Below, one piece after another: positions 42,978 to 50,587 of a stretch of DNA of 64,000 bases. The stretch spans positions 1,612,001 through 1,676,000 of the forward strand of contig NZ_MASW01000002.1 in assembly GCF_003202285.1 (NCBI RefSeq), in the 5' to 3' direction. Positions within the stretch are counted from its first letter, which is position 1; every line of letters starts with the position of its first letter. The notes beneath the pieces are model-generated. The model made no database searches. It saw only the letters and a program-made list of their open reading frames with translations, and was not told the origin of the DNA. This stretch comes from Prauserella muralis (GTDB taxonomy: Bacteria; Actinomycetota; Actinomycetes; Mycobacteriales; Pseudonocardiaceae). The position numbers were made by a program, and so were the translations under genes.

Positions 42978-43145
42978 TCAGCCTCCGTTCCGGATCACCT
43001 GCTGGGCGTGGGCCAGGCCCTCACAGAACCCCGCCTGCCACGCCAGATCACTCGTCGGCTCCGCGAGAGCCTGTTGCCGGTCGCGTTCCAGTCGCGACGC
43101 CCAGCGGCGGGCCAGCCGGGCCACCTGCACCGCTCGCCCGCTCAC
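42978..43145 (-). CDS. AICE microgene 6
   Basis: 55 residues, MSGRAVQVARLARRWASRL with the tail AWQAGFCEGLAHAQQVIRNGG. Basic first half, helical. GTG at 43145 overlaps the stop of microgene 5 (GTGA) and is preceded by AGGAGGG within that gene. No family recognised. Confidence 0.6.
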   Translation of the reverse strand: MSGRAVQVARLARRWASRLERDRQQALAEPTSDLAWQAGFCEGLAHAQQVIRNGG

Positions 43146-43270
43146 GCCGCCGCCCTCCTATTCGTCCAGGTGATGCCGCCCAACCCGAGCGCCAGCGCCA
43201 GCACACCGGCCCAGGGCATCGCCACCGTCAAACACCCCACCAACACCAGCAAAAACACATACGACATCAT
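43142..43270 (-). CDS. AICE microgene 5, single-pass membrane peptide
   Basis: 42 residues: one long hydrophobic segment from MMSYVFLLVLVGCLTVAMPW onward to LALGLGGITW, then a short basic tail NRRAAA. ATG at 43270 (or 43267) follows GGGGAGGAAA. The stop overlaps the GTG of microgene 6. Could be a membrane partner of the transfer ATPase. Confidence 0.65.
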   Translation of the reverse strand: MMSYVFLLVLVGCLTVAMPWAGVLALALGLGGITWTNRRAAA

Positions 43271-43288
43271 GTTTTCCTCCCCTTTCCG

Positions 43289-43384
43289 CTACATCGGCCA
43301 TTGAGCGCCGCACACCGTGCACGTCGCTATTCCCGCCGGGGACAGCCAAAAATTCGCCGAACACACATGACCGCCCACCGTCAC
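43289..43384 (-). CDS. AICE microgene 4, Cys-containing peptide
   Basis: 31 residues, MTVGGHVCSANFWLSPAGIA then TCTVCGAQWPM. The CxxC near the end plus His-x-Cys at residues 6-8 could bind zinc. GTG at 43384 overlaps the stop of microgene 3 (GTGA). Stop TAG. Small but in a coupled series. Confidence 0.5.
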   Translation of the reverse strand: MTVGGHVCSANFWLSPAGIATCTVCGAQWPM

Positions 43385-43548
43385 GCACCCCGATCCCGAA
43401 CACGTTCGCATTCCTGGCAGCGTTTCTCGCCCCACGAGATCCACACCCACTCCCACTGGCCCGCCTGGGCGGCCGCGCCGCACAACCCCACGACGTGCCC
43501 GTCCCACCAGGAGTGATACGCCAACAGGTGAATGACACTCTCGTCCAT
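43381..43548 (-). CDS. AICE microgene 3, Cys/Trp-rich protein
   Basis: 55 residues starting MDESVIHLLAYHSWWDGHVV, with LCGAAAQAGQWEWVWISWGEKRCQECERV toward the end. The CxxC and an upstream Cys and His resemble a half zinc ribbon. ATG at 43548 overlaps the stop of microgene 2 (TGATG). Confidence 0.55.
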   Translation of the reverse strand: MDESVIHLLAYHSWWDGHVVGLCGAAAQAGQWEWVWISWGEKRCQECERVRDRGA

Positions 43549-43616
43549 CACGCACCCCGCTTCGGGCCAGTGGGGTTGTAGGTGCACAACCCGCCCCGCA
43601 CCTTCGTGCTGGTCAT
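43548..43616 (-). CDS. AICE microgene 2, 22-residue peptide
   Basis: MTSTKVRGGLCTYNPTGPKR plus Gly-Ala. ATG at 43616 overlaps the stop of microgene 1 (ATGA) and GGAGG stands nine bases upstream; its own stop overlaps the next start. The peptide may be functional or may only couple translation. Confidence 0.45.
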   Translation of the reverse strand: MTSTKVRGGLCTYNPTGPKRGA

Positions 43617-43666
43617 CGCCGATCACCTCCGTCATCCTTGATATCGATCCACAATTCACGATCCAT
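43613..43666 (-). CDS. AICE microgene 1, 17-residue peptide
   Basis: MDRELWIDIKDDGGDRR, acidic, with the strong site GGGAGTGAGGGAA before ATG 43666. First in the microgene train and just downstream of a 14-bp palindrome. Could be a leader peptide. Confidence 0.45.
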   Translation of the reverse strand: MDRELWIDIKDDGGDRR

Positions 43667-43682
43667 TTCCCTCACTCCCTTC

Positions 43683-43696
43683 CAGACACGTGTCTG
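43683..43696. promoter_or_regulatory. 14-bp perfect palindrome before the microgene train
   Basis: CAGACACGTGTCTG, symmetrical with CACGTG centre, 17 bp upstream of microgene 1. Related half-sites (CAGACAC) appear at 42243 near traSA. Likely operator for a dimeric regulator; which one is not known. The rest of the gap to 43832 has a T-rich hairpin region (43735-43765) and no gene. Confidence 0.5.
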
Positions 43697-43832
43697 TTGA
43701 AGCTTGTGATCGTGGTGAAACACCAAGACCCCCGGACAAAAAAACAACCCGGGAATCAAGGCGCGCCACCACAATAAGGCGCGTGTTTTTGGCATGGATC
43801 GGCCCACTCTGGAATTGTCAATCACCGAAAAA

Positions 43833-43901
43833 GCGCGCTGGCCCGACTCGAACCGGGCCGCCTACCTCACTAGGGCAGCGCTCCAGGGTGCTTCCTGTGC
43901 G
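43833..43901 (-). pseudogene. degenerate tRNA-like sequence (Thr-like, anticodon AGT)
   Basis: On the minus strand the segment reads like a tRNA from the D-loop on: GGAGCG, anticodon stem CTGCC/GGTAG with loop CTAGTGA, then GCGG, a T-arm region around GGTTCGAGTC and a GC-rich 3' end followed by TTTTT. The acceptor stem pairs only about 5 of 7 and the T-stem has two mismatches, so it is probably not a working tRNA. It lies between the SCO3933-like gene and the microgenes. Confidence 0.4.
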
Positions 43902-43950
43902 GGACCGGGGCAGACCGCGACCGGTCACCCACCGGCCACCGCCACCGGGC

Positions 43951-44331
43951 TCAGGCGGCGGACGACAAACCGCCCTGCCCGGCAGGCTTGAGACCAGCAG
44001 CCCGGAAAGACATGCCCGAGGTCACGTTGCCCTGGCTGTCCTTCATCGCCCACGGCGAGGCCGTCGCGTCGATCAGCTCCACATACGTGCCCTCTTCGAA
44101 GCCGTCCCCCGGGTCAGCCGAGAGCGTTACTTTGATTTCCTCGCCCTTGCCCACCGGCCCGCCATCCGGGCGCGGGCGGCGCTTCGCGAACAAGGCCACC
44201 ACGAACTGCTGCACCCCGTGGAAGTCCGTGGCCGGGACCAGCTCCCCGTCGTCGTCCTTGCGCATCTTCAACACCGGCGCCTCCGACACCATCAGCTTGT
44301 AGCCGCTCAGGTTCACCGGGATGTTCCTCAT
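43951..44331 (-). CDS. SCO3933-like AICE regulatory protein
   Basis: 126-residue protein of the family found beside the GntR regulator in streptomycete AICEs. Typical are the start MRNIPVNLSGYKLMVSEAPV and IKVTLSADPGDGFEEGTYVELID. No DNA-binding motif is evident; it could be a single-strand-binding-like beta fold. ATG at 44331 with TTGGAGGG upstream. Its promoter region holds the left arm of the GntR operator, so it is likely repressed by the GntR protein. Confidence 0.75.
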   Translation of the reverse strand: MRNIPVNLSGYKLMVSEAPVLKMRKDDDGELVPATDFHGVQQFVVALFAKRRPRPDGGPVGKGEEIKVTLSADPGDGFEEGTYVELIDATASPWAMKDSQGNVTSGMSFRAAGLKPAGQGGLSSAA

Positions 44332-44359
44332 GTCGCCCTCCAAAGGTCGCGCTTGAATT

Positions 44360-44413
44360 AGAACTATCTCTATTGAACACTCCTGCGCATCGTCTGTCAA
44401 TAGAGAAAGTTCT
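44360..44413. promoter_or_regulatory. paired operators of the AICE GntR repressor
   Basis: AGAACTATCTCTATTGA (44360-44376) and TCAATAGAGAAAGTTCT (44397-44413) are a 17-bp inverted repeat with one mismatch, spaced by 20 bp. A third half-site, TAGAGATAG, lies at 44442-44450 just before the GntR start. They cover both divergent promoters and stand out as AT-rich. This is the place where a KorSA-type repressor binds in pSAM2. Confidence 0.7.
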
Positions 44414-44478
44414 AAGGGTCTAAGTAACGCGTTTGGCCTGGTAGAGATAGACTTATTGACCACGAGAGGAGGTGGACC

Positions 44479-45243
44479 ATGGCCACCGGCTACCGCGAGC
44501 TTGCCGCCGTACTGCGGGACGAGATCCACGCGGGGAAGTACCAGCCGGGCGACACGCTGCCTAAGCAGGACGAGCTTGCCGCCCAGTACGACATCAACGT
44601 GAACACAGTCCGCAAGGCGGTGGGTGTTCTGGAGGCCGAGGGCCTGGTGACGGCGGTCCGCCGCAAGGGGACCGTCGTCCGCCCGCGTCCACCGATGAAG
44701 CGGCTCGGCACCGACCGGTATGCCAAGAGCAAGTGGAAGTTCGGTCTTGTCGCATTCGCAGCCGACCGCGAGGCATCCGGGCAGGCATGGAAGCGAGACG
44801 ACCAAACCAACACGGTGCGCAAGGCCGTCGCCGACAACGACATCGCCGCAGCGCTACGTATCGATCCCGGCACCGAGGTCTACGAGCGTGCACGCCTGGT
44901 CAAGCAGGACGGCAAGCCGACGCACATGCTGACGAGCTACTACCGGCCCGAGGATGTCGAGGGCACGCCCATCGTTGATCCCAAGCCGGGAACCGCGACC
45001 CCAGGTGGAGGCTTCGCCGTGCTGACTTTGCAGGGTCTGGAGCCCGACCACATGACGGAGACCTTCCACGCCCGGATGCCGACGCCCGACGAGGTCGACG
45101 AGCTCGAACTCCCGGCGGGGGAGCCGGTCGTCGTGCTCCACCGGACCACGTTCACGGCCCAGAATGTGCCCGTCGAGTTTGCGGTCGGCGTGCATGCCGC
45201 GTCACGCTTCGCCTGGACCTACAGTTTCAAGATCCCGGACTGA
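44479..45243 (+). CDS. GntR-family repressor with UTRA domain (KorSA-like)
   Basis: 254 residues. The winged helix-turn-helix is at the N-terminus (IHAGKYQPGDTLPKQDELAA to VNTVRKAVGVLEAEGLV), followed by an effector-binding UTRA domain (from residue ~100, ALRIDPGTEVYERARLVKQDG). In AICEs such repressors keep replication and transfer genes silent. ATG at 44479 with GAGAGGAGG. It probably represses itself and the divergent SCO3933-like gene through the operators upstream. Confidence 0.92.
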   Translation: MATGYRELAAVLRDEIHAGKYQPGDTLPKQDELAAQYDINVNTVRKAVGVLEAEGLVTAVRRKGTVVRPRPPMKRLGTDRYAKSKWKFGLVAFAADREASGQAWKRDDQTNTVRKAVADNDIAAALRIDPGTEVYERARLVKQDGKPTHMLTSYYRPEDVEGTPIVDPKPGTATPGGGFAVLTLQGLEPDHMTETFHARMPTPDEVDELELPAGEPVVVLHRTTFTAQNVPVEFAVGVHAASRFAWTYSFKIPD

Positions 45244-45260
45244 GAGCAAAGGGCAGAGCC

Positions 45261-45938
45261 GTGACGACGAACCAGACCGACGTGTGGACACCCGCCGTGC
45301 GTGCCGACGTCGAGACGTTGTGGCGTTTCCACCGGGTCGACGACGAGCTACGACCGGTGGACGTGGCCGTCGGGCTCGGCAGTCATGACGGGGGAGTGGC
45401 GGTATATGCCGCCGAGCTGTATCACCGTGGCCTTTTCCCTCTCGTGGTTTTCACCGGAGCCAACGCGCCGACCACCGTCGAGCGGTTCCCGCGAGGTGAG
45501 GCCGTCCACTTTCGCGACATCGCCAGGGAACACGGCGTCCCGGGCGCGGCGATCCGCATCGAGACCAGGGCCAGGACGACCGTCGAGAACATCAACTTCA
45601 CCCGCGAACTCCTGGCCGCCGAGGGCATCTCGCCGCGTTCGGTCTTGCTGATCTCCCGGCCGTACCAGCAGCGCCGGGCGCAGGCAATCGCCGCGAAGCT
45701 TTGGCCCGACGTGGAGATCCTGTGCTCCGGGGCACAGCAGGACCTCGCCACCTATGTCGACTGCATCGGGGACCCCGACCGCGTGGTGAACATGCTCGTC
45801 GGCGACACCCAGCGACTCGAACTCCAAGGCCAGTCCGGCGAGATCCACCCCCAGGAGATCCCCGCCAACGTCCGGGCCGCCTACCAACGCCTCATCGCCG
45901 CCGGATACACCAGCCGCCTCATCCCCGCGCGCCGGTAG
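45261..45938 (+). CDS. YdcF/SanA-like (DUF218) protein
   Basis: 225-residue DUF218-type protein, here without membrane segments. Family blocks are VDVAVGLGSHDGGVAVYAAELY, FTGANAPT, RTTVENINFTRELLAAEG and LLISRPYQQRRAQAIA. Related proteins are tied to envelope or cofactor handling; in AICEs they are cargo beside GntR. Begins 17 bp after the GntR gene, so co-transcribed. GTG start at 45261 (AGAGCAAAGGGCAGAGCC upstream). Confidence 0.8.
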   Translation: MTTNQTDVWTPAVRADVETLWRFHRVDDELRPVDVAVGLGSHDGGVAVYAAELYHRGLFPLVVFTGANAPTTVERFPRGEAVHFRDIAREHGVPGAAIRIETRARTTVENINFTRELLAAEGISPRSVLLISRPYQQRRAQAIAAKLWPDVEILCSGAQQDLATYVDCIGDPDRVVNMLVGDTQRLELQGQSGEIHPQEIPANVRAAYQRLIAAGYTSRLIPARR

Positions 45939-46532
45939 CCGGACCGGTCGCCGTGACAGGTGTGTTCAGAGTTTCTTTTCTTGTTCAAGGCGGCGCCTGC
46001 GGCGCCGCTCGGCCGCAGCCTCTCTTGCCCCGGCCGAGCCTGCGCGGGGCGTGCGGCTGGCGCCGGTCCCCGCGCATCGGCCGGGGCCGAGGCAGGCCGA
46101 GACAGCCGAGGCCGCATTGCCAAGAAGAAGAGAACATGTCCTCGCCGGACGGGCAGGCTCCGGGATGGCCGGGGAACGTCGGCGCGGTGCGGTTGGCGGG
46201 GTGGGCGCTTGGTGGTCATCCCGTCGCCTGACTGATGGCTATCACACCGCGCCGGAACCGCGAGCCTGGCAGGTTCGGCCGGCGGTTGGCGAGCAGAGGT
46301 CGCGGCCCCAGCACGGCGTGATCGAGACGCCATCAGGCGACGGGATGGCCACCAAGCTCACGGTGTGCGAACCGATGTAACGTCCAGTCCGCAGTCTGCG
46401 ACTCAGTGTGCATGAGTTGCCCACGTGGGGGATGGCGGTACTTGGTGCCCGTATCGTTTCCGGGTTCTCATTTCGGAAGCTCGCGCCACTGTGGGATAGA
46501 TCTAACCCGGTTTCTTCAAGAATTGGACTAGC
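45939..46532. other. non-coding block with large inverted repeat; possible origin or transfer locus
   Basis: No credible gene in 594 bp. It contains a GC palindrome GCGGCGCC-TGC-GGCGCCGC (45990-46008); the inverted repeat CATCCCGTCGCCTG (46217-46230) / CAGGCGACGGGATG (46334-46347) about 100 bp apart, flanked by CACACCG (46242) and CGGTGTG (46361); and a 21-bp sequence at 46137-46157 that recurs at 51933-51953. The last 100 bases become AT-rich and should hold the ParA-like gene promoter. Candidate for clt or the replication origin. Confidence 0.45.
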
Positions 46533-47537
46533 GTGAAAACAATATCTTTCTTCAACCACAAAGGTGGCGTGGGTAAAACGACCATGCTTTTCAATCTGGC
46601 CGTTGAAATGGGTGTGCTAGGTAAGCGTGTTCTAATGGTCGACCTCGATGCACAGGCCAATCTTACTGCGATTTCTCTGCAGGATGCAGAATTAGAAAAT
46701 ATTTTTGATCCGGACAGTGACAATTTGACAGTGGCACACGCCTTCGCTCCACTCGTGGGCGGTTCTGGGGATGTTACGCCGCCGCCATCGGTCGAAGTCA
46801 GGCCCGATGCCGTATGGATATTACCTGGCGACATAAGGCTCTCTGACTATGAAAGCATCATGCCTGGGGCGTGGACCGAAGCGTTGGCGGGCCAGGAGCG
46901 CGGGTTTCGTGTAACGAGCGCGCCTTACCGGCTGATCCAGAACATTGCCGAAACGGTGAACGCCGACTTCACTTTTGTGGATCTTGGCCCCAATGTGGGT
47001 GCCCTCAATAGGGCAGCTTTGCTCGCCAGTGACTACTTAATTGTTCCAATGGCTTCTGACTTGTTCTCGTTGAGAGCTCTGCCGAGTGTCGGCAAGAGTT
47101 TGACGACCTGGATTGGGCAGTGGAAGACCGCGCGATCCGTCGCCCCGGAGCTTTCCTTTGAGTTGCCAAAAGGTTTGCCAAAAGTGCTGGGTTATGTTTC
47201 CCAGCAGTTCAACGTATATCGCGGCGAGGCAACGCAGGCGTTCTCTCGCTGGATAGATCAAATGCCCGAGAGGATCGCGCAAGGATTACTTGAACCGCTT
47301 TCAGTTCACGACGATGGGCGTGGAGGCTCGCTCGCGGACCCGGCGGCCAGCTCTGGCGCTAAGGTCGGGGATTTGAAGAACTTCCACAGCCTAGTTCCCC
47401 ATGCTCAGACCTTGCGGAAGGCGATCTTCGAGCTGGCTGCCGACGAGGTCGTTCGGGGCGGCCAGGTGACGAGGGCGAAGGCAAGTGAAGAGCAGTTCAA
47501 GGCGCTATGCGAGAACGTGATCGCCAGGGCCGTTTGA
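46533..47537 (+). CDS. ParA-like ATPase, AT-richer cargo gene
   Basis: 334 residues. Deviant Walker A KGGVGKTTM at residues 10-18, ADP/membrane-type LMVDLDAQANLTAISL, and DLGPNVGALNRAALLASDY. Beyond residue 170 the sequence (SVGKSLTTWIGQWKTAR; PKVLGYVSQQFNVYRGEA) matches no partition ParA that I know. No parB or centromere-like repeat is adjacent. Base use is plainly AT-richer than the rest of the element (codons such as ATT, TCT, AAA), a sign of separate acquisition. GTG start at 46533. Possible roles: partition, or a defence-type cargo. Confidence 0.85.
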   Translation: MKTISFFNHKGGVGKTTMLFNLAVEMGVLGKRVLMVDLDAQANLTAISLQDAELENIFDPDSDNLTVAHAFAPLVGGSGDVTPPPSVEVRPDAVWILPGDIRLSDYESIMPGAWTEALAGQERGFRVTSAPYRLIQNIAETVNADFTFVDLGPNVGALNRAALLASDYLIVPMASDLFSLRALPSVGKSLTTWIGQWKTARSVAPELSFELPKGLPKVLGYVSQQFNVYRGEATQAFSRWIDQMPERIAQGLLEPLSVHDDGRGGSLADPAASSGAKVGDLKNFHSLVPHAQTLRKAIFELAADEVVRGGQVTRAKASEEQFKALCENVIARAV

Positions 47538-47753
47538 GTACGCCTCGGCAGTTGCCCCGGCACCTCCGAGGCATGTCAACCGTTGACCGTCGATCAGCGT
47601 TGCCGGTCGCAGGTCGGCGGTCGGCGGCATGACCAACATTCGCCCAATATCGCACCGCCAAAGGACCATCAACGTCGAGCAACGACGGGGACGATTTCGC
47701 AGCTCAGCCGGTTGTCATGCCATGGTTCGGCAGGTCGCTGACTCGCCGAATAA
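47538..47753. other. right-end spacer of the AICE with arm-type site
   Basis: 216 bp without a gene between the ParA-like stop and attR. CCAACATTCGCCCAATAT at 47633-47650 resembles the repeat near attL (36809-36826), a likely integrase arm site. Nothing else recognised. Confidence 0.5.
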
Positions 47754-47791
47754 GGTCAAGGGGTCGCAGGTTCAAATCCTGTCAGCCCGAC
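47754..47791. repeat. attR, 38-bp core
   Basis: Exact copy of 36701-36738, the 3' half of tRNA-Pro without the 5' half. Marks the right boundary of the element. Confidence 0.95.
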
Positions 47792-47801
47792 GGTCGTGAT
47801 G

Positions 47802-47844
47802 AGCCCGCTGGCTCTGGGTGTGAGCCCAGGACGGCGGGCTTTTT
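47802..47844 (+). terminator. original terminator of the tRNA-Pro gene
   Basis: AGCCCGC (47802-47808) pairs with GCGGGCT (47834-47840), with an inner CTGGG/CCCAG stem, followed by TTTT. Eleven bases after attR, so it ended the tRNA transcript before the element came in. Confidence 0.8.
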
Positions 47845-47868
47845 CGTGCGCGCTTGAATCGCGACGAG

Positions 47869-48061
47869 ATGCCGGAGACCGAGGAACCTGCTGATCCGTG
47901 GTCGGCTCTGCTTTCGGAGCAGGAGCTCGTCCCGGTGTACCTGGCCTCGCGGTTCGCGGCGCCGTACCGGGTGATCGTCGACGTCCTGCTGGCCGAGCAG
48001 GACACGAGCCTGACCGGGTTGTCCTATGACGAGGGCGTGGCTGATGGCGGTCGCCACGATC
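47869..48061 (+). pseudogene. 5' fragment of an unidentified gene beside attR
   Basis: From ATG 47869 about 60 residues look coding (MPETEEPADPWSALLSEQEL, VPVYLASRFAAPYRVIVDVL, LAEQDTSLTGLSYDE). Then the frame runs into the antisense end of the ABC permease gene and loses sense. Probably the front part of a chromosomal gene cut off when the ABC cassette arrived. Family not recognised. Confidence 0.4.
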
Positions 48062-49670
48062 ATCGACCGAAGTCGCGGTGTCGCAGGGCGGTGAGTCCGG
48101 CGCAGACGAGGACGGCCGCCAGCACCACTGTCGTCAGGATTGTGGAGGGGCTGAATGGCTCGCCTGCCAGGGTGTTGGGCAGGTAGTGGAATGGCTCCAG
48201 CGGGGTTCCGCCCCACACGTTGTAGAGCGGTCCGGCGATCTTGCCGAGTACGGCGGTCCAGGCCCAGACTGCCCACGAGATCGGCACGGCGTACCGTGGC
48301 GTCAGCGCGTATGCCAGGAAGCCGACCGCCGCGATCAGCCACGCGGCCGGGACACAGCTCAATGCGGCCACGATGACCCGCCCCAGCGGGCCCGGGAGTT
48401 CGGCCGTGAACAGGCCGTAGCAGAAACCGAGGACCAGCCCGGTCAGCGCGAACAGCGCGGCTGTGCCGAGTGCGGTCACGTACAGCTGGCCGGCCGCCCA
48501 CCGGACCCGGGTCATGGGGGTGCCCGCGGCCAGCTCGGCTCGGCCCGAACGTTCCTCGGCCCGCAGCCGCGCGATCATCAGTACCGGGTAGATGCTGATG
48601 ACGTGGGCGAAGAGCAGGATGCCGGCCCACAGAAAGAAGTTGACGTAGTCGCCGGCGCTTCCGTCACCGCCGAAGCCCTGCTGGAGCAGCCCGAAGCTGT
48701 CCGGGGGCAGCGCGTCGATGTCCGGAACGATCGTGCCGACCCCGGCTGCGCCGATCGCGAACACTCCGGTCCCGATCGCCCACTTCGTGAACAGGCCGCG
48801 GTGCAGCCGCCAGGACAGCCCGGCCGGACCGCGCAGATGCGGGGCGGTGGCGCGTCCACGGCGTTCGGGGAGCAGACCCTCCCCGAGGTCACGGCGGTTG
48901 CTGAGCAGGTAGGCGATGGCCAGCAGTACCGCCACGATCCCGGCGATGACGGCCAGCATCCACCACCTGTCGTACCGGTATGGCTGGACGGCGTGGATCC
49001 ATCCCATCGGTGAGATGTACGTCATCCACGCCTGGCCGCTCGCGTCGCCTGCGTAGCGCAGGAGGTAGGCGATGGCGAGGGCGAACAACGTGATGGCCCT
49101 GGCCGTGCGGGCGTTCCGCCCGATCTGGGCGGCCACGGCGGCGATCGAACCGAACACCAAGCCGGCCGCGGTGATGGCGGCGCCGTAGGCCACCGAGCCG
49201 ACCGGTGCCAAACCGACCCCGATCTGTGCGACCGCGGTCAGCGCACCGGCGACCAGTGAGACCGTCGCGGCCACCAGCAGGGCTGAGGTCAGCGCGGCGA
49301 ACCGGCTCACCAGACCCGACCGGAGCAGCTCGGTCCGGCCCATGTCCTCGTCGGCCCGGGTATACCGCACGACCGCGAGCAGCGCGGCGATTGCGGTGAG
49401 GAGGTAGAGGAAACCACCACTGCGCCACGCGGTCATGAACCCGCGGTCTGCGATCACCGAGTCCCCGCCGCCGAGCGCGCGGAAGAAGGCGTTGTCGTTG
49501 ATCGTCTCGGCGTAGGTTGCCAGCACACTCGGCGTCGGCATGTTCCGGTCGATGTAGGAGACCATCGCCAGGCCCAGGCCCACCACCGCCAGCAACCACC
49601 ACGGCGCGATGGTCCGCTCGCGGCGGAAAGCCAGCCGCGCCAGGCGCCGTGTCCCCGCCAGTACGTTCAT
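48060..49670 (-). CDS. ABC-2-type exporter permease
   Basis: 536-residue membrane protein with about twelve helices in two similar halves, the shape of the exporter permeases linked to polyketide/tetronasin-type drug efflux. Between the halves lies a polar segment ([19 protein letters not shown]). The second half repeats the [22 protein letters not shown] coupling-type motif seen in the first ([17 protein letters not shown]). Start ATG overlaps the ATPase stop (ATGA). Works with the adjacent ATPase to pump an unknown compound. Confidence 0.88.
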   Translation of the reverse strand: MNVLAGTRRLARLAFRRERTIAPWWLLAVVGLGLAMVSYIDRNMPTPSVLATYAETINDNAFFRALGGGDSVIADRGFMTAWRSGGFLYLLTAIAALLAVVRYTRADEDMGRTELLRSGLVSRFAALTSALLVAATVSLVAGALTAVAQIGVGLAPVGSVAYGAAITAAGLVFGSIAAVAAQIGRNARTARAITLFALAIAYLLRYAGDASGQAWMTYISPMGWIHAVQPYRYDRWWMLAVIAGIVAVLLAIAYLLSNRRDLGEGLLPERRGRATAPHLRGPAGLSWRLHRGLFTKWAIGTGVFAIGAAGVGTIVPDIDALPPDSFGLLQQGFGGDGSAGDYVNFFLWAGILLFAHVISIYPVLMIARLRAEERSGRAELAAGTPMTRVRWAAGQLYVTALGTAALFALTGLVLGFCYGLFTAELPGPLGRVIVAALSCVPAAWLIAAVGFLAYALTPRYAVPISWAVWAWTAVLGKIAGPLYNVWGGTPLEPFHYLPNTLAGEPFSPSTILTTVVLAAVLVCAGLTALRHRDFGR

Positions 49671-50587
49671 CGCGCCGCCTCGGTCGTGCCGCCGTAGTGC
49701 CGCAGGAACAGTTCCTCGAGTGTCGGCGGACTGCTGGTCAGTGCCCGCACACCCTGCGAGTCGAGGAAGCGCAGTGCCGACCCCAGCGCCGCGGCGTCCA
49801 CGTCGAAGTTCACGACGGTGTCGTCGCCTGTCCCGCCGTCGATCCGCAGGTCGTGGACGCCTTCCAGATCGGCGAGGCCAGCTACGGGTCCGGAGAGCTC
49901 GGCCCGGATCGAGGTCCGGGTGAGATACCGCATCTCCGCGAGGCTGCCGGTGTCGACGGTCCGGCCGTCCCGGATGATCGTGACGCGTTCACACAGCGCC
50001 TCGACCTCGGCGAGGATGTGGCTGGACAGCAGGACCGTGCGGCCGTTGTGCTCCTGTTCCTCGCGTACGACCTCGCGGAACACGATTTCCATCAGCGGAT
50101 CCAGCCCCGACGTCGGCTCGTCGAGGATCAACAGCTCGACGTCGGAGGCCAGCGCGGCGATCAGCGCGACTTTCTGCCGGTTGCCTTTCGAATAGGCCCG
50201 GCCCTTGGTCCGCGGGTCGAGGTCGAAGCGCTCGATGAGCTCATCCCGCCTCGACGTGTTCACCCGTCCGCCGCGTACCTGCAGGAGGAGGTCGATGACC
50301 TCGCCCCCGGACAGTCCGGGCCAGAGCGTCACGTCGCCTGGCACGTACGCCATGCGTCGATGCAGCTCGGTCGCGTCGCGCCACGGGTCGCCGCCGAGCA
50401 GCCGGACCGTGCCCGCGTCCGCGTGCAGCAGGCCCAGCAGGATCCGGATCGTGGTGCTCTTCCCCGCGCCGTTCGGGCCCAGGAAGCCGTGCACCTCGCC
50501 CGGCTTCACACTGAGGTCCAGCCCGTCCAGCGCCCGGGTGGTGCCGAACGTCTTGACCAGTCCGCTCACCGAGACTGGATCAGTCAC
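49667..50587 (-). CDS. ABC transporter ATP-binding protein
   Basis: 306-residue ATPase: Walker [18 protein letters not shown]-loop region [16 protein letters not shown], a non-canonical signature [15 protein letters not shown], Walker [15 protein letters not shown]-loop LLSSHIL. Drug-exporter type (DrrA-like) with a C-terminal extension. GTG at 50587 overlaps the TetR stop (GTGA). Coupled on both sides in a tetR-ATPase-permease operon. Confidence 0.93.
   Translation of the reverse strand: MTDPVSVSGLVKTFGTTRALDGLDLSVKPGEVHGFLGPNGAGKSTTIRILLGLLHADAGTVRLLGGDPWRDATELHRRMAYVPGDVTLWPGLSGGEVIDLLLQVRGGRVNTSRRDELIERFDLDPRTKGRAYSKGNRQKVALIAALASDVELLILDEPTSGLDPLMEIVFREVVREEQEHNGRTVLLSSHILAEVEALCERVTIIRDGRTVDTGSLAEMRYLTRTSIRAELSGPVAGLADLEGVHDLRIDGGTGDDTVVNFDVDAAALGSALRFLDSQGVRALTSSPPTLEELFLRHYGGTTEAAR

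Noticed and set aside
43735-43790. T-rich hairpin (CCCGGG, run of T, CCGGGGG) and GGCGCGCC palindrome as terminator
   Set aside because: The T-run is in the loop rather than after a stem on either strand, so no clear terminator can be called.
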